Shown here: in pieces, positions 16,854 to 27,606 of the stretch
Layout of the letters: the number at the start of each line of letters is the position of its first letter
How positions within the stretch are numbered: the stretch's first letter is position 1
NCBI GenBank assembly: GCA_029941865.1
Contig: JAPYTO010000029.1
Span: 1 to 41,742, forward strand
Reading direction: 5' to 3'
From: Fuerstiella sp.
GTDB taxonomy: Bacteria > Planctomycetota > Planctomycetia > Planctomycetales > Planctomycetaceae
Length of the DNA stretch: 41,742 nt
The notes under the pieces: model-generated
The model's database searches: none
What the model saw: only the letters and a program-made list of their open reading frames with translations
Told to the model about the DNA's origin: nothing
Program-made: the position numbers and the translations under genes

Positions 16854-19800
16854 CTATCCCTTTGTGATTGTTTCGTCGAGATTCAGAAGCATGTTCGCAA
16901 CCATCGTCCATGCTGCCAGTTGGGAGGCCTTGAGCGAACTGTCCGCCGTGGAGTCACCGACCGCCAGCAGTTTCTGGGCCGCCTTTTCGTTCGTGACATA
17001 AGCTGCCAGACTGGTCCTGTAGACCTTCAGCACAACGGCCAGTTCGGCGTTTGACGGACGTCGGGCTGTAACCAGACGAAAAGCGAACTCAGCCCTGTCT
17101 TCATCAGTGCTGCCGCTCTCTGTCATGATGCGCTGGCCGATGCCCCGGGATGCTTCGACGAATTGTTCGTCGTTCATCAGGGCCAGGGCGGCCAGCGGAG
17201 TGTTGGTGCGTGAGCGTCTGACGCTGCACGTTTCGCGGGACGGTGCATCAAACGTGACCATGGTGGGCGGCGGTGCCGTACGTTTCCAGAACGTATACAT
17301 GCTGCGGCGATACAGGGCCTCGCCGGAATCGCGTTTGAATTTCGCCGTGTCGCTGTCGGTATAGGCCACCGCAAACCAGATCCCGGGGGGCTGGTATGGC
17401 TTGACGCTGGGTCCACCAATGCGGTCGATCAGCAGTCCGCTGAGGGAAAGTGCGTTGTCGCGAATCATTTCTGCATCGAACCGAAATCGAGGTCCGCGAG
17501 ACAGCAGTCGGTTGTCCGGATCCAACGATCTAAGGTCCTGCGGGTCCTGCGGGACCTGCGATGACTGTCGGTATGTCGACGACATGACAATCTGTTTCTG
17601 CAGCCGTTTGACATCCCAGCCGTTTTCCTGGAAATCCACGGCCAGCCAGTCCAGCAACTCCGGATGCGAAGGTGGCGAGCCCTGTGATCCAAAGTCCTCG
17701 GTCGTCTGCACGATTCCCACACCGAAGTATTGCTGCCAGAAGCGATTCACCGTGACGCGGCTGGTCAGCGGATGATCGGGGGCAACAAGCCACTGTGCCA
17801 GGTGCAGGCGAGTTGGTGTTTCACCTTCACCTAACGGTGCGAGTGGCGGCAGGGCCGCAGGCGTATTGCGATAGACCAGATCGCCCTTCTTGTCATAAGC
17901 GCCGCGGATCAGGATATGGGCGGGTTTCGGTTCAGCAAGTTCTTTCCAGACCAGAGTGGTGGGCAAGGACTTGTCCAGTTCGGTCTGTCGCTTGCGTTTT
18001 GCTGCCAGATCGGTGCGATTCTGAATCAACGTCTCGTCAGTCGAAACCGTGTTGCGATAGTGGTCGCGGATCGTGTTCTGCTGTTCATCGCTGCGTTTCT
18101 TCGGTTCAATCTTAAGCAAATCGGCGATCTTCGCAGGCACGGTTTCGCTGCCAATCTGAGGGATTTCGGCGGCATCCGTAACGGCCAGGCGGATCCGCCC
18201 GAACTGGTGCTGAGAATAGATCGATTCATGCCGTAGCCGCAATTTTAGCCGTGTTCCTTCTTCGTGGCCGAAGGGAGCATCCGCCACGAAGATCGCAGTG
18301 CGATCTTCTTTACGCTGGTGACCGCCGACGGCCCATCCCGTCTCCGCTTTGCCGTCAATCGTGTTGCCGATTTTGAAATTTCCGTCAGGCGGTTCATGAT
18401 CGGCCCACGCTTTAGTGAACTTGATTTTCTCCCACTTGTCCGGTTCCACCGTGGAAGCCACTTCGGCTTCAAATTCGCTCAACACGACGTTGCTGTTGCT
18501 GCTGCGGCCGGCACCACCCGCCGTGAGCGACGGATGCAGCAATCCTTCCACACGTACTGCGGTCAGGCCCTTCGATTCGACCTGGGCAATGAATTCATAA
18601 ACTTCCTTTGCCGGATTTTCACCAGAGACAAGGATCGACTCATCTTCCTGTCTGGTCAGCGTTGCGCCGCCGCTGGACGTGGATGTTTCCGGTGAAAGCA
18701 CAACCCATTCCGGTTCGCTGATCACATTTGTTTGCAGCTGTTTTTCCCATTCCGCCTGAGCCTGGTCGACAGTGACATTGGGTGCCGTCGTTGTTTTCGA
18801 AAGTTCGGCGATCAGGTGGTTGAGATCCGCCATCTCCGCCTGTTGCGCGTCGCTGGCGATTTTCAGGACGGGTGCGGTATCCTTTTTGTTGCCGTCCATC
18901 ACGGGGCCGTCGAGGCTGTTGAAGAAGGCATACAGCTGATAGAAATCCTTCATCTGGTACGGGTCGAATTTGTGGTCATGACACACGACGCAGCCCATGG
19001 ACACACCCATCCAGACGGTGGATATGGTCGCCACTCGATCCACGGTGTAGTGCGCGTGATATTCTTCATTGATCGCGCCGCCTTCACTGGTTGTGACGTT
19101 GCAGCGATTAAAGCCTGTGGCCACCTGCTGATCGACGGTGGCATCCGGCAGCAGATCGCCGGCCAGCTGTTCGATGGTGAACTGGTCGAACGACATGTTT
19201 TTGTTAAACGCGTTGATCACCCAATCCCGGTATGGCCACATTTCGCGAAAGTTGTCCAGATGCAGGCCGTGTGTGTCGCCGTAGCGAGCGGCATCCAGCC
19301 AGTAACGCCCCATCTGTTCGCCGTAGTGAGGCGACTTGAGCAGCCGATTGACTACTGTTTCGTAGGCGTTCGACGATTTGTCTGCCAGAAAGTTGTCGAT
19401 TTCACCGGCGGTCGGCGGCAGGCCCGTCAGGTCGAATGTGACACGTCGAATCAGGGTCACTCGGTTCGCTTCGGAAGATGTTTTCAATCCTTCTTTTTTC
19501 AGTCGCCCCTGCACAAAAAAGTCGATCGCGTTGTGTGACGCCGCATCCGCAAGTTGCGGCCGTTCGGGAGCGACCCACGCCCAGTGCTGTTGCCACTCGG
19601 CACCCTGTTTGATCCATCGTCGGACCAGATCGATTTCATTCTTTGAAAACTGTTTTTCCGTATCGACTGGTGGCATGTGTGCATCTTCGTCGTCAGTGAT
19701 GAGACGTTGATAGATAACACTTGTTTCAAGGTCGCCGGGCACAATGGCGACGCCGCCGGAATCGAGGGGCGCAAACAGGCCGTCTCTGGTGTCCATCCGA

Positions 19801-19979
19801 AATTCGGTTTCACGTGTTTCCGAGTCCAGTCCATGGCACGCAAAACATTTCTCTGCCAGCAAGGGGCGAATCTGCCGACCGAAGTTCACCTGTTCTTCCT
19901 GCGCTGCAATCGGAGAGACCGCCATTGAAGCGAGAATGAAGACGCACATTTCAGGCACGTAGTTGCGGGTGACTGTCAT
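16854..19979 (-). CDS. PSCyt1-PSCyt2-[discoidin-like insert]-PSD1 protein
   Basis: The start is set at the ATG at 19979 rather than further upstream: it has GAGGAA ahead and is followed by a proper signal ([15 protein letters not shown]). The protein has 1041 residues. PSCyt1 haem site CFACH is at 45-49 and [10 protein letters not shown] follows; DUF1549 has [26 protein letters not shown] and a second site [11 protein letters not shown]. Between DUF1549 and DUF1553, about residues 425-625, lies a beta-rich module beginning [14 protein letters not shown] and containing [16 protein letters not shown] and GRIRLAVT. The 1716-residue protein upstream carries the same module, but placed at its C-terminal end. 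DUF1553 then shows [18 protein letters not shown]. The PSD1 cysteine motif is [10 protein letters not shown]. It forms an operon with the following DUF1501 gene. Confidence 0.9.
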   Translation of the reverse strand: MTVTRNYVPEMCVFILASMAVSPIAAQEEQVNFGRQIRPLLAEKCFACHGLDSETRETEFRMDTRDGLFAPLDSGGVAIVPGDLETSVIYQRLITDDEDAHMPPVDTEKQFSKNEIDLVRRWIKQGAEWQQHWAWVAPERPQLADAASHNAIDFFVQGRLKKEGLKTSSEANRVTLIRRVTFDLTGLPPTAGEIDNFLADKSSNAYETVVNRLLKSPHYGEQMGRYWLDAARYGDTHGLHLDNFREMWPYRDWVINAFNKNMSFDQFTIEQLAGDLLPDATVDQQVATGFNRCNVTTSEGGAINEEYHAHYTVDRVATISTVWMGVSMGCVVCHDHKFDPYQMKDFYQLYAFFNSLDGPVMDGNKKDTAPVLKIASDAQQAEMADLNHLIAELSKTTTAPNVTVDQAQAEWEKQLQTNVISEPEWVVLSPETSTSSGGATLTRQEDESILVSGENPAKEVYEFIAQVESKGLTAVRVEGLLHPSLTAGGAGRSSNSNVVLSEFEAEVASTVEPDKWEKIKFTKAWADHEPPDGNFKIGNTIDGKAETGWAVGGHQRKEDRTAIFVADAPFGHEEGTRLKLRLRHESIYSQHQFGRIRLAVTDAAEIPQIGSETVPAKIADLLKIEPKKRSDEQQNTIRDHYRNTVSTDETLIQNRTDLAAKRKRQTELDKSLPTTLVWKELAEPKPAHILIRGAYDKKGDLVYRNTPAALPPLAPLGEGETPTRLHLAQWLVAPDHPLTSRVTVNRFWQQYFGVGIVQTTEDFGSQGSPPSHPELLDWLAVDFQENGWDVKRLQKQIVMSSTYRQSSQVPQDPQDLRSLDPDNRLLSRGPRFRFDAEMIRDNALSLSGLLIDRIGGPSVKPYQPPGIWFAVAYTDSDTAKFKRDSGEALYRRSMYTFWKRTAPPPTMVTFDAPSRETCSVRRSRTNTPLAALALMNDEQFVEASRGIGQRIMTESGSTDEDRAEFAFRLVTARRPSNAELAVVLKVYRTSLAAYVTNEKAAQKLLAVGDSTADSSLKASQLAAWTMVANMLLNLDETITKG

Positions 19980-20093
19980 GGTTATGAATTCCTCGAACGT
20001 CTCAGTAGTTCTCTTTAAGATGTTGTTACGGGTGACAGTGGAACGCTCACAAACTGAGTGCGCCGATGCTGCCACAAATCCGGTTGTGTCACG

Positions 20094-21548
20094 TCAACCA
20101 AACAACGCTGTAATGGGGCGGCCTTTCACGAGTTCGCGAGGCTGATTCAGATGGTTGTACATCATCATGGCCGGGTCGATGCCGAAGGAATGGTAGATGC
20201 TGGCCAGCAATTCACGGGGATGCACGGGGTCATTCAGAGGGGCGGAGCCGGTGCTGTCCGACTTGCCGTGCACGTAGCCACGTTTCACACCGCCTCCGGC
20301 CACCAGTGCGGAATAACAATACGGCCAGTGGTCGCGACCGTCGGAACTGTTGTCGTTGCCGGATGTGCTGATGCCTCGCTCAGGGCTGCGGCCGAATTCA
20401 CCCACGGCGACGATCATCGTTTTTTCAAGCATTCCCCGTTGATCCATATCGTCGATCAGGGCGGAAAGGGCCGTGTCCAGCATTGGTGCCGCCTGGTCCT
20501 TCATGCGTTTTGTGAGACCCTTGTGGACGTCCCACGAATGGTTGTCCGAGTTGGCAACCTTGGGCCAGATGACTTCGACAACGCGCGTGCCGGCTTCCAC
20601 CAAACGACGGGCCAGCAGACAGCTTTGTCCGAACGTGTTACGACCGTAACGGTCACGGATCTGATTCGATTCGCGGTCCAGGCCGAAAGCATCACGGGCG
20701 CGGCCGGACGTCACAAGTTCCAGAGCTCGTGCGTAGTACTCGTCCAGCTTGTATTCGCTCACTGCCTTTTCCACTGCCGGCATACCCTTGTTGATCACGT
20801 CACGCAGACGTGCTCGACGTTGCAGACGTCCCGCATGCACCTGAGGACGCAGCTTCAGGTCGTCGACACTTATGCCTTCCATCTTGTCCATGTCCATGTC
20901 ATCCCCGCTCGGATACAGGTAATACGGGTCGTAGGCCCGGCCCAGGAATCCGGCCGTCCCGGCCTTTCCGACGACGTTGCTTTCCTGCAGCGGTCGCGGC
21001 AGCATCACCAGTGGCAGCATGGGAACTTTTGATGGCTTCAGGCGAACAAGGTTCGACCCGAAGTTGGGAAAGTCCTTGGGGCTGGGCGGTTCCAGCTGAC
21101 CGGACGGACTGACCTTGTCGGTCGTGTACCCGGTCAGCATCTGATAAATGGCTGCCGTGTGATTGAACAATCCGGCTGGCGTGTAGCTCATCGACCGAAT
21201 CAGCGTCACTTTGTCATTCACCTGAGACAGCTTTGGCAGCAGCTCAGTGAATTGAACGCCGGGCAGTTTCGTGGAGATTTCCTTGAATGGCCCGACCATG
21301 TTGTCAGGCAGATTTGGTTTCGGGTCCCAGAGGTCCAGGTGACTTGGACCGCCCTGCAGGAACAGCATAATAATGTTTTCCGCTGTTTCTGCGCCGGCTG
21401 CGCTGGCCGTCGCATTCTGCATCTGCAGCAGCGATCCGAGACTGAGTCCCAGCATTCCGGAACCTCCCACTCGCAGAAGATCGCGACGCGTTGAGCCGAG
21501 ATGTCTGTCGCACAGATCTTTTCCGGAGTTGCCGGGAATGACAAGCAT
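20094..21548 (-). CDS. DUF1501 protein, Tat-exported
   Basis: A 484-residue protein preceded by AGGAG and lying 58 bases after the giant WD40/PSD1 gene, with which it forms the third pair. The Tat motif [11 protein letters not shown] is at 19-29. Family motifs are [15 protein letters not shown] (from residue 65), [12 protein letters not shown] and [21 protein letters not shown]. The subgroup with Trp after DL and GRDHWP also includes the orphan DUF1501 gene near 33 kb, whereas the paralogues at 8 and 15 kb have LFD and GRDHN/GRDHH. This suggests two DUF1501 subtypes in the window. Acting outside the cytoplasm on an unknown substrate is the expected role. Confidence 0.9.
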   Translation of the reverse strand: MLVIPGNSGKDLCDRHLGSTRRDLLRVGGSGMLGLSLGSLLQMQNATASAAGAETAENIIMLFLQGGPSHLDLWDPKPNLPDNMVGPFKEISTKLPGVQFTELLPKLSQVNDKVTLIRSMSYTPAGLFNHTAAIYQMLTGYTTDKVSPSGQLEPPSPKDFPNFGSNLVRLKPSKVPMLPLVMLPRPLQESNVVGKAGTAGFLGRAYDPYYLYPSGDDMDMDKMEGISVDDLKLRPQVHAGRLQRRARLRDVINKGMPAVEKAVSEYKLDEYYARALELVTSGRARDAFGLDRESNQIRDRYGRNTFGQSCLLARRLVEAGTRVVEVIWPKVANSDNHSWDVHKGLTKRMKDQAAPMLDTALSALIDDMDQRGMLEKTMIVAVGEFGRSPERGISTSGNDNSSDGRDHWPYCYSALVAGGGVKRGYVHGKSDSTGSAPLNDPVHPRELLASIYHSFGIDPAMMMYNHLNQPRELVKGRPITALFG

Positions 21549-21606
21549 GGTTTTTCTCCTGTTATTTTGCAGTTGTGTTCTTAGTGAAGAACGACGCGAG
21601 CGACTT

Positions 21607-24600
21607 CTACCTGTTAAACAGAAACGCAGGGCTGTTGATCAATGCCCAGGCCAGGTCCTGAGCCGCGGTCAGTCGGATGTTCTTCAACTGTTCTTCACTC
21701 AGAACCGCATCAGCTCGCAATTGTGCGAGTTTCAGGTCGATCGGCAGCGGCTTGCTGACTTCTGTCAGTTTGTCGCGGCGTTGCTTCAGCTGCGGGTCAA
21801 CCGGCCGAGGTCGCTTTGCGTTGGCCAGTGCGGTTTCGACTTTCTTCAGTTCGCCATCGATGCTGCGGTAGTATGCGAGCAATGCGGCCTGCTGTTCGTC
21901 GTTTCTATCGGCGGCAGCAGTATCCAGAATATCTGTCACGTTCGTGGGCAGGCCTGCCAGCTGGATTGGGCCCGTGGATGTGGTGACTGACAGCCGGAAC
22001 CGTCCAATCGAATGCTGGCCGCTATTGAACTGCTGGTGCAGCAGGAACGTCAGGACCGTTCCTCCGTCGTAGCCAACATCCTGTTTTGTCTCGAACGAGG
22101 CTACGTGATCTGTGCCGAACTTCGGAGCCACTGCCCAGCCATTACCTGACGCCGCCATATTGCCATCAATCGCTGTTGCGACGGCGTAATCGGCCTGGCT
22201 GAAGTCGGCCCGAGCGTTTTCCAATCCTACCTGTTCGGCCCTGGTGGGATCCGCTGAAGGAGCGGCCGACAGTTCAAATTCCGTCAGGACAAAGTTTCCG
22301 TCCGGAGCGCGGCCCGGGCCCTTCTTTGGTTGACGGTCGTCAGCCAGTGCTTCCAGTCGCACAGCTGTGATGCTCTTTAAGTCTGTGTTGGTCACGACCT
22401 TGTAGGTGCCCAGGCCATTCGAGCTGGTGGCAATCACAGACAGGTCTTCCTGCCTGGTCAGTGTGGTTGCACTTGTGGAAGACAGCTCACCGGGATCAAG
22501 CGGTGTCCATGTGGTCGTCTTGTCCGCCCTTGCCTCCCAGCTCGCCAGTCGATCAGCCAGTGTGGCTTCGTGTTTTTTTAACTCCGCTTCTGCCGTGGCG
22601 ATCCCTTCATCGTGCAGTCTGTTGAGTTCTGCTTCTCGTGTGGCGATCTGTTTTTCGTAGGCGTCAAGTTCCTTTTTCGCGGCGACGATCGACTGTTGAC
22701 GTTTCTTTTCCTGTTCGGCGATTCCCGGTGCCAGGTTCAGTTCGTATTCCTGCAGGGTAGCCAGCAGTTGCGTGTGCTCGGTCGGCAGTCCATCGATCAT
22801 TGCCAGCGCGGCGTCGATTTCCTTTTGTTCTGCCTGGCGGTTGAGGATTCTCACGAACAGTTCGTCGACAAGTTTCGCATCGTCTGATTCCGCGGCCACC
22901 AATCGAGCGATGTCGCCCTTCGGATCAATGATTGCGTTGTCGACGGTCGAACCGCTGACCAGTGCCATCACCGGTCCGAACTGCATACCGCCGGACCGCT
23001 CACATTCACAAGCACTTTCTCGTGGCGGGCGTCCCAGTTTCGCAAGGAAACCGCTGGATTCCTTCACTCCCGGATCGAGCAATGCCGCCGCACGTGTTCC
23101 GGGTGGAACACCCGGGAACTTTGACTGCGAACCGGTCACCAGATGCAGAGCGTCGTACAGCACTTCAGCGGGTAAACGCCGGGCCAGGGCGTGCGAGTAG
23201 TTGATCGTGTCATCTTCGTTCCATTTATTTGTGCTGATGGACATCTGATAGGTCCTGGAACGGCAGATCGTGCGTACCAGGTGCTGAACGTTAAACCCGC
23301 TTTCAATGAATTCTTCCGTCAGTGCATCCAGGAGTACCGGGTTGGTGGGAGGATTGCCGGCGCGGATGTCATCGATCGGCTCAATGAGTCCCAGGCCCAG
23401 TAGGTAGCCCCACATGCGGTTCACGTAGCTTCTGGCAAAATACGCATTGTCTGCGGATATCATCCAGCGCGCGATGTGCTCGCGACGTGATGCCGTCGGA
23501 GCAGCCACATAGTGGCTCTGGTAAGGTAACTTTGGCGGTGTGACTGCGCCGGTTTCATCGTGCAGCACTTCGCCTTCGTCTTTTTCAAAGACAATCTCGT
23601 ACAGCGGTTTGCCGGCTTCGACCGCCGTTCGGCCGATCTCCCGTTTTCCGCCCGCTGGATCTTTCTTTAATCCGAATTGCGCGAAGTACGCTGCGGTCTG
23701 CCAGTATTGATTCTGCACCCATCCTTCAAACGGATGATCGTGGCATTTGTTGCAGCTGAATCGGATTCCCAGAAACAGGTGCGTCGTGTTTTCCATCGTG
23801 TCTTCCGGCGTGCGGTGGATCTTGTAATAGGACGCTGCCGGGTTTTCCCTGTTCGAGCCGCTGGCGGTGAGAATCGTGTACGCAAACTGGTCGTGCGGGG
23901 TGTTGGCGCTGACCTGATCTCGAATCCACTTGCGGAACGCTGTCGCTCCCTCGATCGCCAGGTATTTCCGGTTGACCTGCAACAGGTCCGCCCATTTATT
24001 GGTCCAGTGTTCTACGTAGTCGTCGCTGCCAATAAGCCGGTCAATGGTTTCGTCGCGTTTGGTTCGGGAATCGCAATCATCAGCGACGAAACTTCGCACC
24101 TGGTCCGCTGTCGGCGGCAGGCCGGTCAGATCAAGACTCACGCGCCGCAGAAACTCGGCGTCCGTACACAACTCGCTGGGCAGCGTCTTTGTCCGTCGCA
24201 GTTTTATCGCAACGAGCTCATCAATGAAGTTGTTCGGCGGTGTGTCCTTCCAGACGAATTCTGTCCGGTCTCCCATGACTGTCAGCGTTGATGCAGCGTA
24301 CTTTCCTTCATACCTGGCCAGGATCGGCGATTCACCGCGGCGCTGTACCGTCACTAACCCGGTGTGGTCAGCGGTCGCGACCTCAATGTTGCCGCTGGAA
24401 ATATGGGCTTCCGACGTGACATCACGAATCTCACCATCGGCATAGGTCGCGACAACCCGATACTGCTGCGTAGCATCGGTCTGCTGCAGAATGCGATCCT
24501 GAGGAAAGATTTCGATGTTTGTTACACGCGGCGCGTCACGATCAATTTTTGCCCCGTCGGAAATCCATCGCTTGATGACGGCGTAGTGCGGAGTACCGGG

Positions 24601-26757
24601 AGCAACGGCCTGCCCGCCTCGATGGGGCACGGCGGCGGTTGCCTTGAGCAACAAAAGGCTGTCTTCCGGCGACGCCAGATTGATCCGCCGAGAAGCCAGT
24701 TCGTCGATATAGGCACGGGCTTCAAATATCGGATCGTTACCACGCATAGATACCTTCAACCCGCCCTTGCCGTTCTTCGACCCATGGCAGGAGCCGGAAT
24801 TACAGCCTGCTTTGCCAAAGACCGGATTTACGTCGCGGATCAGATCGACCTGAAAGTCAGGTTCGACCCCGGCAACTTCGACAGTGGCCGTTGCCTGCCT
24901 GTCACTTAGCGAAAACCGCACTTCGGCGCTGCCGTTCGCTCGCCCGCGAATCAAACCACCGCGAGACACATCGGCGACGTTCGACGATATTTCGATTCTG
25001 ACCAGACGCGTCACATCGACGACATTTCCTGATTCCATGTGTCCGGTCACAATGAATTGACCGGTGTCGAAGCGTTTGGCCAGCCTGATACCGGTTGGCT
25101 GTACGTCGATCGATGCAAGTTTTTCACCGGCGGACAGAAGTTCGGCGGCTGTCGTTTCTGCCGGCCGAACGAGGACTGACTCTGCTGTTGTTACAGGATC
25201 CTTCCTCTCTCCTGAATTCGCCATCGAGTCGATCGGCACGGGCACGAACTCAGCGATCAGCGAACCATCATCGGCGCCGATCAGCCGTACTGTTCCGTCC
25301 GTGCCAGCCGCCGCAACGACCCTGCCGTCACTGCTGAACGCCACGGCAAAGATGCCGGCATCTGTGAACTCTTTTTGAGCCAGAACCTGAACGCCCTTCG
25401 TCTGGTAGTCAGCAACCTTTTTCTTTTCCTCCGCACTTCGCTGAGCAACGCGTTTCTGCATGATTTCCAGAAGCTCCTTTGGCAATTCGGCGTCAAAGTC
25501 GTTGGCGTAGACCTTGACTTCACCGGTTCCGTCCACGCAACTTCCCGCCGCGATTCGTTTGCCGTCAGGACTGATCGCGACATCAAAAACTCGCCCTTTC
25601 AGACGGGGGAATCTTCGAATCAGATTGGCGTCGTCTCCGATGACTCGCTTCGACGTGCGGAACACGCGGTACAGTCTGGGTTCGCCGTCTGCTCCTCCAA
25701 CAACGATCTCGTCTCTGGTCGGATGCCGATCAATCGCCGCAATCCCGCCTTTCAATGCGCCCGGAGTGATCGAAGTGACGTTGTCGACAAATCGCTGCGT
25801 CGCAACCTCCGTCAGCTTGACAGAACGGTCGCGACCGACCGAAATCACGTGAGTGCCTTCGGCCGAAAAAATCGTGTCCAGAGGCCAGTCACTGTGAGCT
25901 CCCTGATACAGCACCTGTTCACCAGTGTCTGCATCGATCGCGCGGACTGTATCGTCCCCGCAGCCGAACGCAATCAGCTTCCCATCCGGCGACCAGCTCG
26001 CTCCATAAATCGTGTCATGAGTCACAGTATGCGACAGAGTCAGTGCGGGCTGTTCGATGTTTTCAACATCCCAGATCTGCACTTCGCCCATTCTGGCCGG
26101 TAGGCCGCCGGTCACGGCCAAACGCTTCCCATCGGGAGAAAATGCCACCGATTCGATCCGTTCCGACACGCCGACCAGGCGCGCCAGCAGGCCCGTTCCA
26201 TCGGGTTTGTGCAGCAGCACTTCGTGGTAAGCTGCGACAGCCAGCAGCTTTCCATCCGGTGAAAAGTCGAGGGACGTGATCACGGGGGGCATTGAGTAGT
26301 CGGGCGGATGCTGCATGTCATACTGTCGCCTGGCGTTCGCTGGCGTGTCATCTTTGGCCCCCTGTTCGATCCACTTTCGGATGAGAGTAATCTCCCTTTT
26401 GGTCAGCGGGCCCTTTTCCTTCGGCATTTCCGCTGCGCCGTCCACCGGGGTAATGAGTTCCAGCAGATAGCTGTCGTCCACTTTGCCGGCAGTGATTGCC
26501 GCGGCCTCACTCTCGCCACCGGCCAGTAGTCGTGCAAACGCCGTCATGACGTAATCGCCGTCAGCTTTGGCCGGCTGATGACAACCATGGCAATTGGTCT
26601 GCAGAATCGGGCGAACGTCGTTGTGATAACTCACGGCCCCCGTCGCAGCGTCGGCCGGGCCAGTCTCATCCGCAGCCTGACAGGGAAACGAAACCAGGAA
26701 AGCGACCAGAAGCGCAGTGGTGAGCGGGGCGTTCGACCAGGACGGCAGATGCAGCAT
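21607..26757 (-). CDS. Giant PSCyt1-WD40-BIG2-PSCyt-PSCyt2-PSD1 multidomain protein
   Basis: A 1716-residue secreted protein (signal [20 protein letters not shown] onward). Domain order: PSCyt1 with haem site CHGCH at 56-60; a WD40 beta-propeller at roughly 160-510, with repeated FSPDGKxLAV strands; a BIG2-like Ig domain near 580-635; a second cytochrome segment with the unusual Cx4CH site CNSGSCH near 650; another Ig-like domain; DUF1549 from about 850, with haem site [12 protein letters not shown]1553 from about 1090, with the CECERSGG motif near 1247; a coiled coil of about 80 residues; and a discoidin-like module starting TLTRQED near 1430. The end [19 protein letters not shown] is the normal DUF1553 terminus, so the coiled coil and module appear inserted inside DUF1553. 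The Rrf2 gene lies 144 bases upstream on the same strand. Confidence 0.9.
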   Translation of the reverse strand: MLHLPSWSNAPLTTALLVAFLVSFPCQAADETGPADAATGAVSYHNDVRPILQTNCHGCHQPAKADGDYVMTAFARLLAGGESEAAAITAGKVDDSYLLELITPVDGAAEMPKEKGPLTKREITLIRKWIEQGAKDDTPANARRQYDMQHPPDYSMPPVITSLDFSPDGKLLAVAAYHEVLLHKPDGTGLLARLVGVSERIESVAFSPDGKRLAVTGGLPARMGEVQIWDVENIEQPALTLSHTVTHDTIYGASWSPDGKLIAFGCGDDTVRAIDADTGEQVLYQGAHSDWPLDTIFSAEGTHVISVGRDRSVKLTEVATQRFVDNVTSITPGALKGGIAAIDRHPTRDEIVVGGADGEPRLYRVFRTSKRVIGDDANLIRRFPRLKGRVFDVAISPDGKRIAAGSCVDGTGEVKVYANDFDAELPKELLEIMQKRVAQRSAEEKKKVADYQTKGVQVLAQKEFTDAGIFAVAFSSDGRVVAAAGTDGTVRLIGADDGSLIAEFVPVPIDSMANSGERKDPVTTAESVLVRPAETTAAELLSAGEKLASIDVQPTGIRLAKRFDTGQFIVTGHMESGNVVDVTRLVRIEISSNVADVSRGGLIRGRANGSAEVRFSLSDRQATATVEVAGVEPDFQVDLIRDVNPVFGKAGCNSGSCHGSKNGKGGLKVSMRGNDPIFEARAYIDELASRRINLASPEDSLLLLKATAAVPHRGGQAVAPGTPHYAVIKRWISDGAKIDRDAPRVTNIEIFPQDRILQQTDATQQYRVVATYADGEIRDVTSEAHISSGNIEVATADHTGLVTVQRRGESPILARYEGKYAASTLTVMGDRTEFVWKDTPPNNFIDELVAIKLRRTKTLPSELCTDAEFLRRVSLDLTGLPPTADQVRSFVADDCDSRTKRDETIDRLIGSDDYVEHWTNKWADLLQVNRKYLAIEGATAFRKWIRDQVSANTPHDQFAYTILTASGSNRENPAASYYKIHRTPEDTMENTTHLFLGIRFSCNKCHDHPFEGWVQNQYWQTAAYFAQFGLKKDPAGGKREIGRTAVEAGKPLYEIVFEKDEGEVLHDETGAVTPPKLPYQSHYVAAPTASRREHIARWMISADNAYFARSYVNRMWGYLLGLGLIEPIDDIRAGNPPTNPVLLDALTEEFIESGFNVQHLVRTICRSRTYQMSISTNKWNEDDTINYSHALARRLPAEVLYDALHLVTGSQSKFPGVPPGTRAAALLDPGVKESSGFLAKLGRPPRESACECERSGGMQFGPVMALVSGSTVDNAIIDPKGDIARLVAAESDDAKLVDELFVRILNRQAEQKEIDAALAMIDGLPTEHTQLLATLQEYELNLAPGIAEQEKKRQQSIVAAKKELDAYEKQIATREAELNRLHDEGIATAEAELKKHEATLADRLASWEARADKTTTWTPLDPGELSSTSATTLTRQEDLSVIATSSNGLGTYKVVTNTDLKSITAVRLEALADDRQPKKGPGRAPDGNFVLTEFELSAAPSADPTRAEQVGLENARADFSQADYAVATAIDGNMAASGNGWAVAPKFGTDHVASFETKQDVGYDGGTVLTFLLHQQFNSGQHSIGRFRLSVTTSTGPIQLAGLPTNVTDILDTAAADRNDEQQAALLAYYRSIDGELKKVETALANAKRPRPVDPQLKQRRDKLTEVSKPLPIDLKLAQLRADAVLSEEQLKNIRLTAAQDLAWALINSPAFLFNR

Positions 26758-26900
26758 GAGGAAGTCCTCATCAATCAGTTGATGTTTTCAGGTGGGTAGA
26801 TCAGGCTTCGTCAGCGATGCACTGTCGGCTGCGTTGTCTCAGGTGAAACAACGAGATCTCAGTTACATTTCAATGAGGGCCGGAAAAGCAATAGTGCCCT

Positions 26901-27371
26901 CTATTTTCGGCGACTCTTTGGTTTCTCTTTGCCGAGTGATGTTGATTCAACAACGCAAGGGAGCGTGCATAGCAAGCCGGGTTCCTGAAGCACTTCCTGA
27001 ATGGTTGTGTCATGTAGTGTTTTTTCTGCGACCGCCATGACGTTGTCGATCCGTCGATGCAGCGGACAGAGGCCGCTGTTATGGCCAGGTCGCCCCAGCG
27101 GGCAACTGTCGACCCGGTGAAACGCGTCCACTGCATTTACGACGTCCAGTATCGTCAGCTCGCCGGGGTCTAGCGCAAGCTTGAAGCCACCGTGCAGCCC
27201 GCGTTGAGATTGGACAATTCCAACGCGGCTGAGCCCCTGCATCACTTTTGCGAGGTAATCCGGCGGAGCAGCGATCTCACCGGCAAGTTCCGCAGTGGTG
27301 CACGGGTGCCCAATCTGATTGCCCAGAAATACAACAGCACGCAACGCGTACTCGGCAGTTTGAGAAAACAT
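26901..27371 (-). CDS. Rrf2-family transcriptional regulator
   Basis: A 156-residue regulator with a strong GGGGAG ribosome-binding site. The N-terminal winged helix is typical: MFSQTAEYALRAVVFL, recognition region CTTAELAGEIAAPPDYLAKVM, wing RGLHGGFKLA. The C-terminal half has Cys90 and Cys102 (SCPLGRPGHNSGLCPLH) plus Cys135 and Cys139. IscR, NsrR and RsrR ligate an Fe-S cluster with three Cys, or a mix with His and Glu; here two Cys and His97/His105 are the candidates, so cluster binding is plausible but unproven. A promoter with an abutting palindrome lies at 27470-27513 on the same strand, pointing to autoregulation. Divergent from a radical SAM gene. Confidence 0.92.
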   Translation of the reverse strand: MFSQTAEYALRAVVFLGNQIGHPCTTAELAGEIAAPPDYLAKVMQGLSRVGIVQSQRGLHGGFKLALDPGELTILDVVNAVDAFHRVDSCPLGRPGHNSGLCPLHRRIDNVMAVAEKTLHDTTIQEVLQEPGLLCTLPCVVESTSLGKEKPKSRRK

Positions 27372-27469
27372 ATCTCACTCCCCGTGTCAGGAGGTTCAGG
27401 TGCAGGAACAGGAACAGACGTGTGGTGGAACTTGATGAAGAACAGCCAATCGCACCATATCAGGACATG

Positions 27470-27513
27470 TGGACATTGACATCCATAATACGGTCCGATA
27501 GGATGGTAGTCAA
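27470..27513 (-). promoter_or_regulatory. rrf2 promoter with overlapping palindromic operator (site a)
   Basis: On the minus strand, -35 TTGACT (27513-27508), a 17-base spacer and -10 TATTAT (27490-27485) are followed at once by the palindrome TGGATGTCAATGTCCA (27485-27470), whose first base is the last base of the -10. The geometry is the same at the octaheme cytochrome promoter (33893-33936). A protein bound here would block initiation, and the nearest regulator is the Rrf2 protein itself. Confidence 0.65.
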
Positions 27514-27534
27514 CCCGTCAGGCGAAAATCACAG

Positions 27535-27552
27535 TGCACAGTGCATTGTGCA
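27535..27552. promoter_or_regulatory. Palindrome upstream of the radical SAM gene
   Basis: TGCACA-GTGCAT-TGTGCA has perfect 6-base arms and a nearly symmetric centre, ending 54 bases before the radical SAM ATG. It differs from the TGGATGT-type sites, so a second regulator may read it. It could also be a transcript-leader hairpin. Confidence 0.4.
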
Positions 27553-27606
27553 TCGCTGTGCCCGACGGGACGATTCTTATCACTGCTGTTTCCCATACCG
27601 GAAAAG

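Noticed and set aside
17536-17565. Short tandem GTCCTGCGG-like repeats
   Set aside because: They encode a simple Pro-Gln-Asp duplication inside the PSD1 protein and need no separate explanation.
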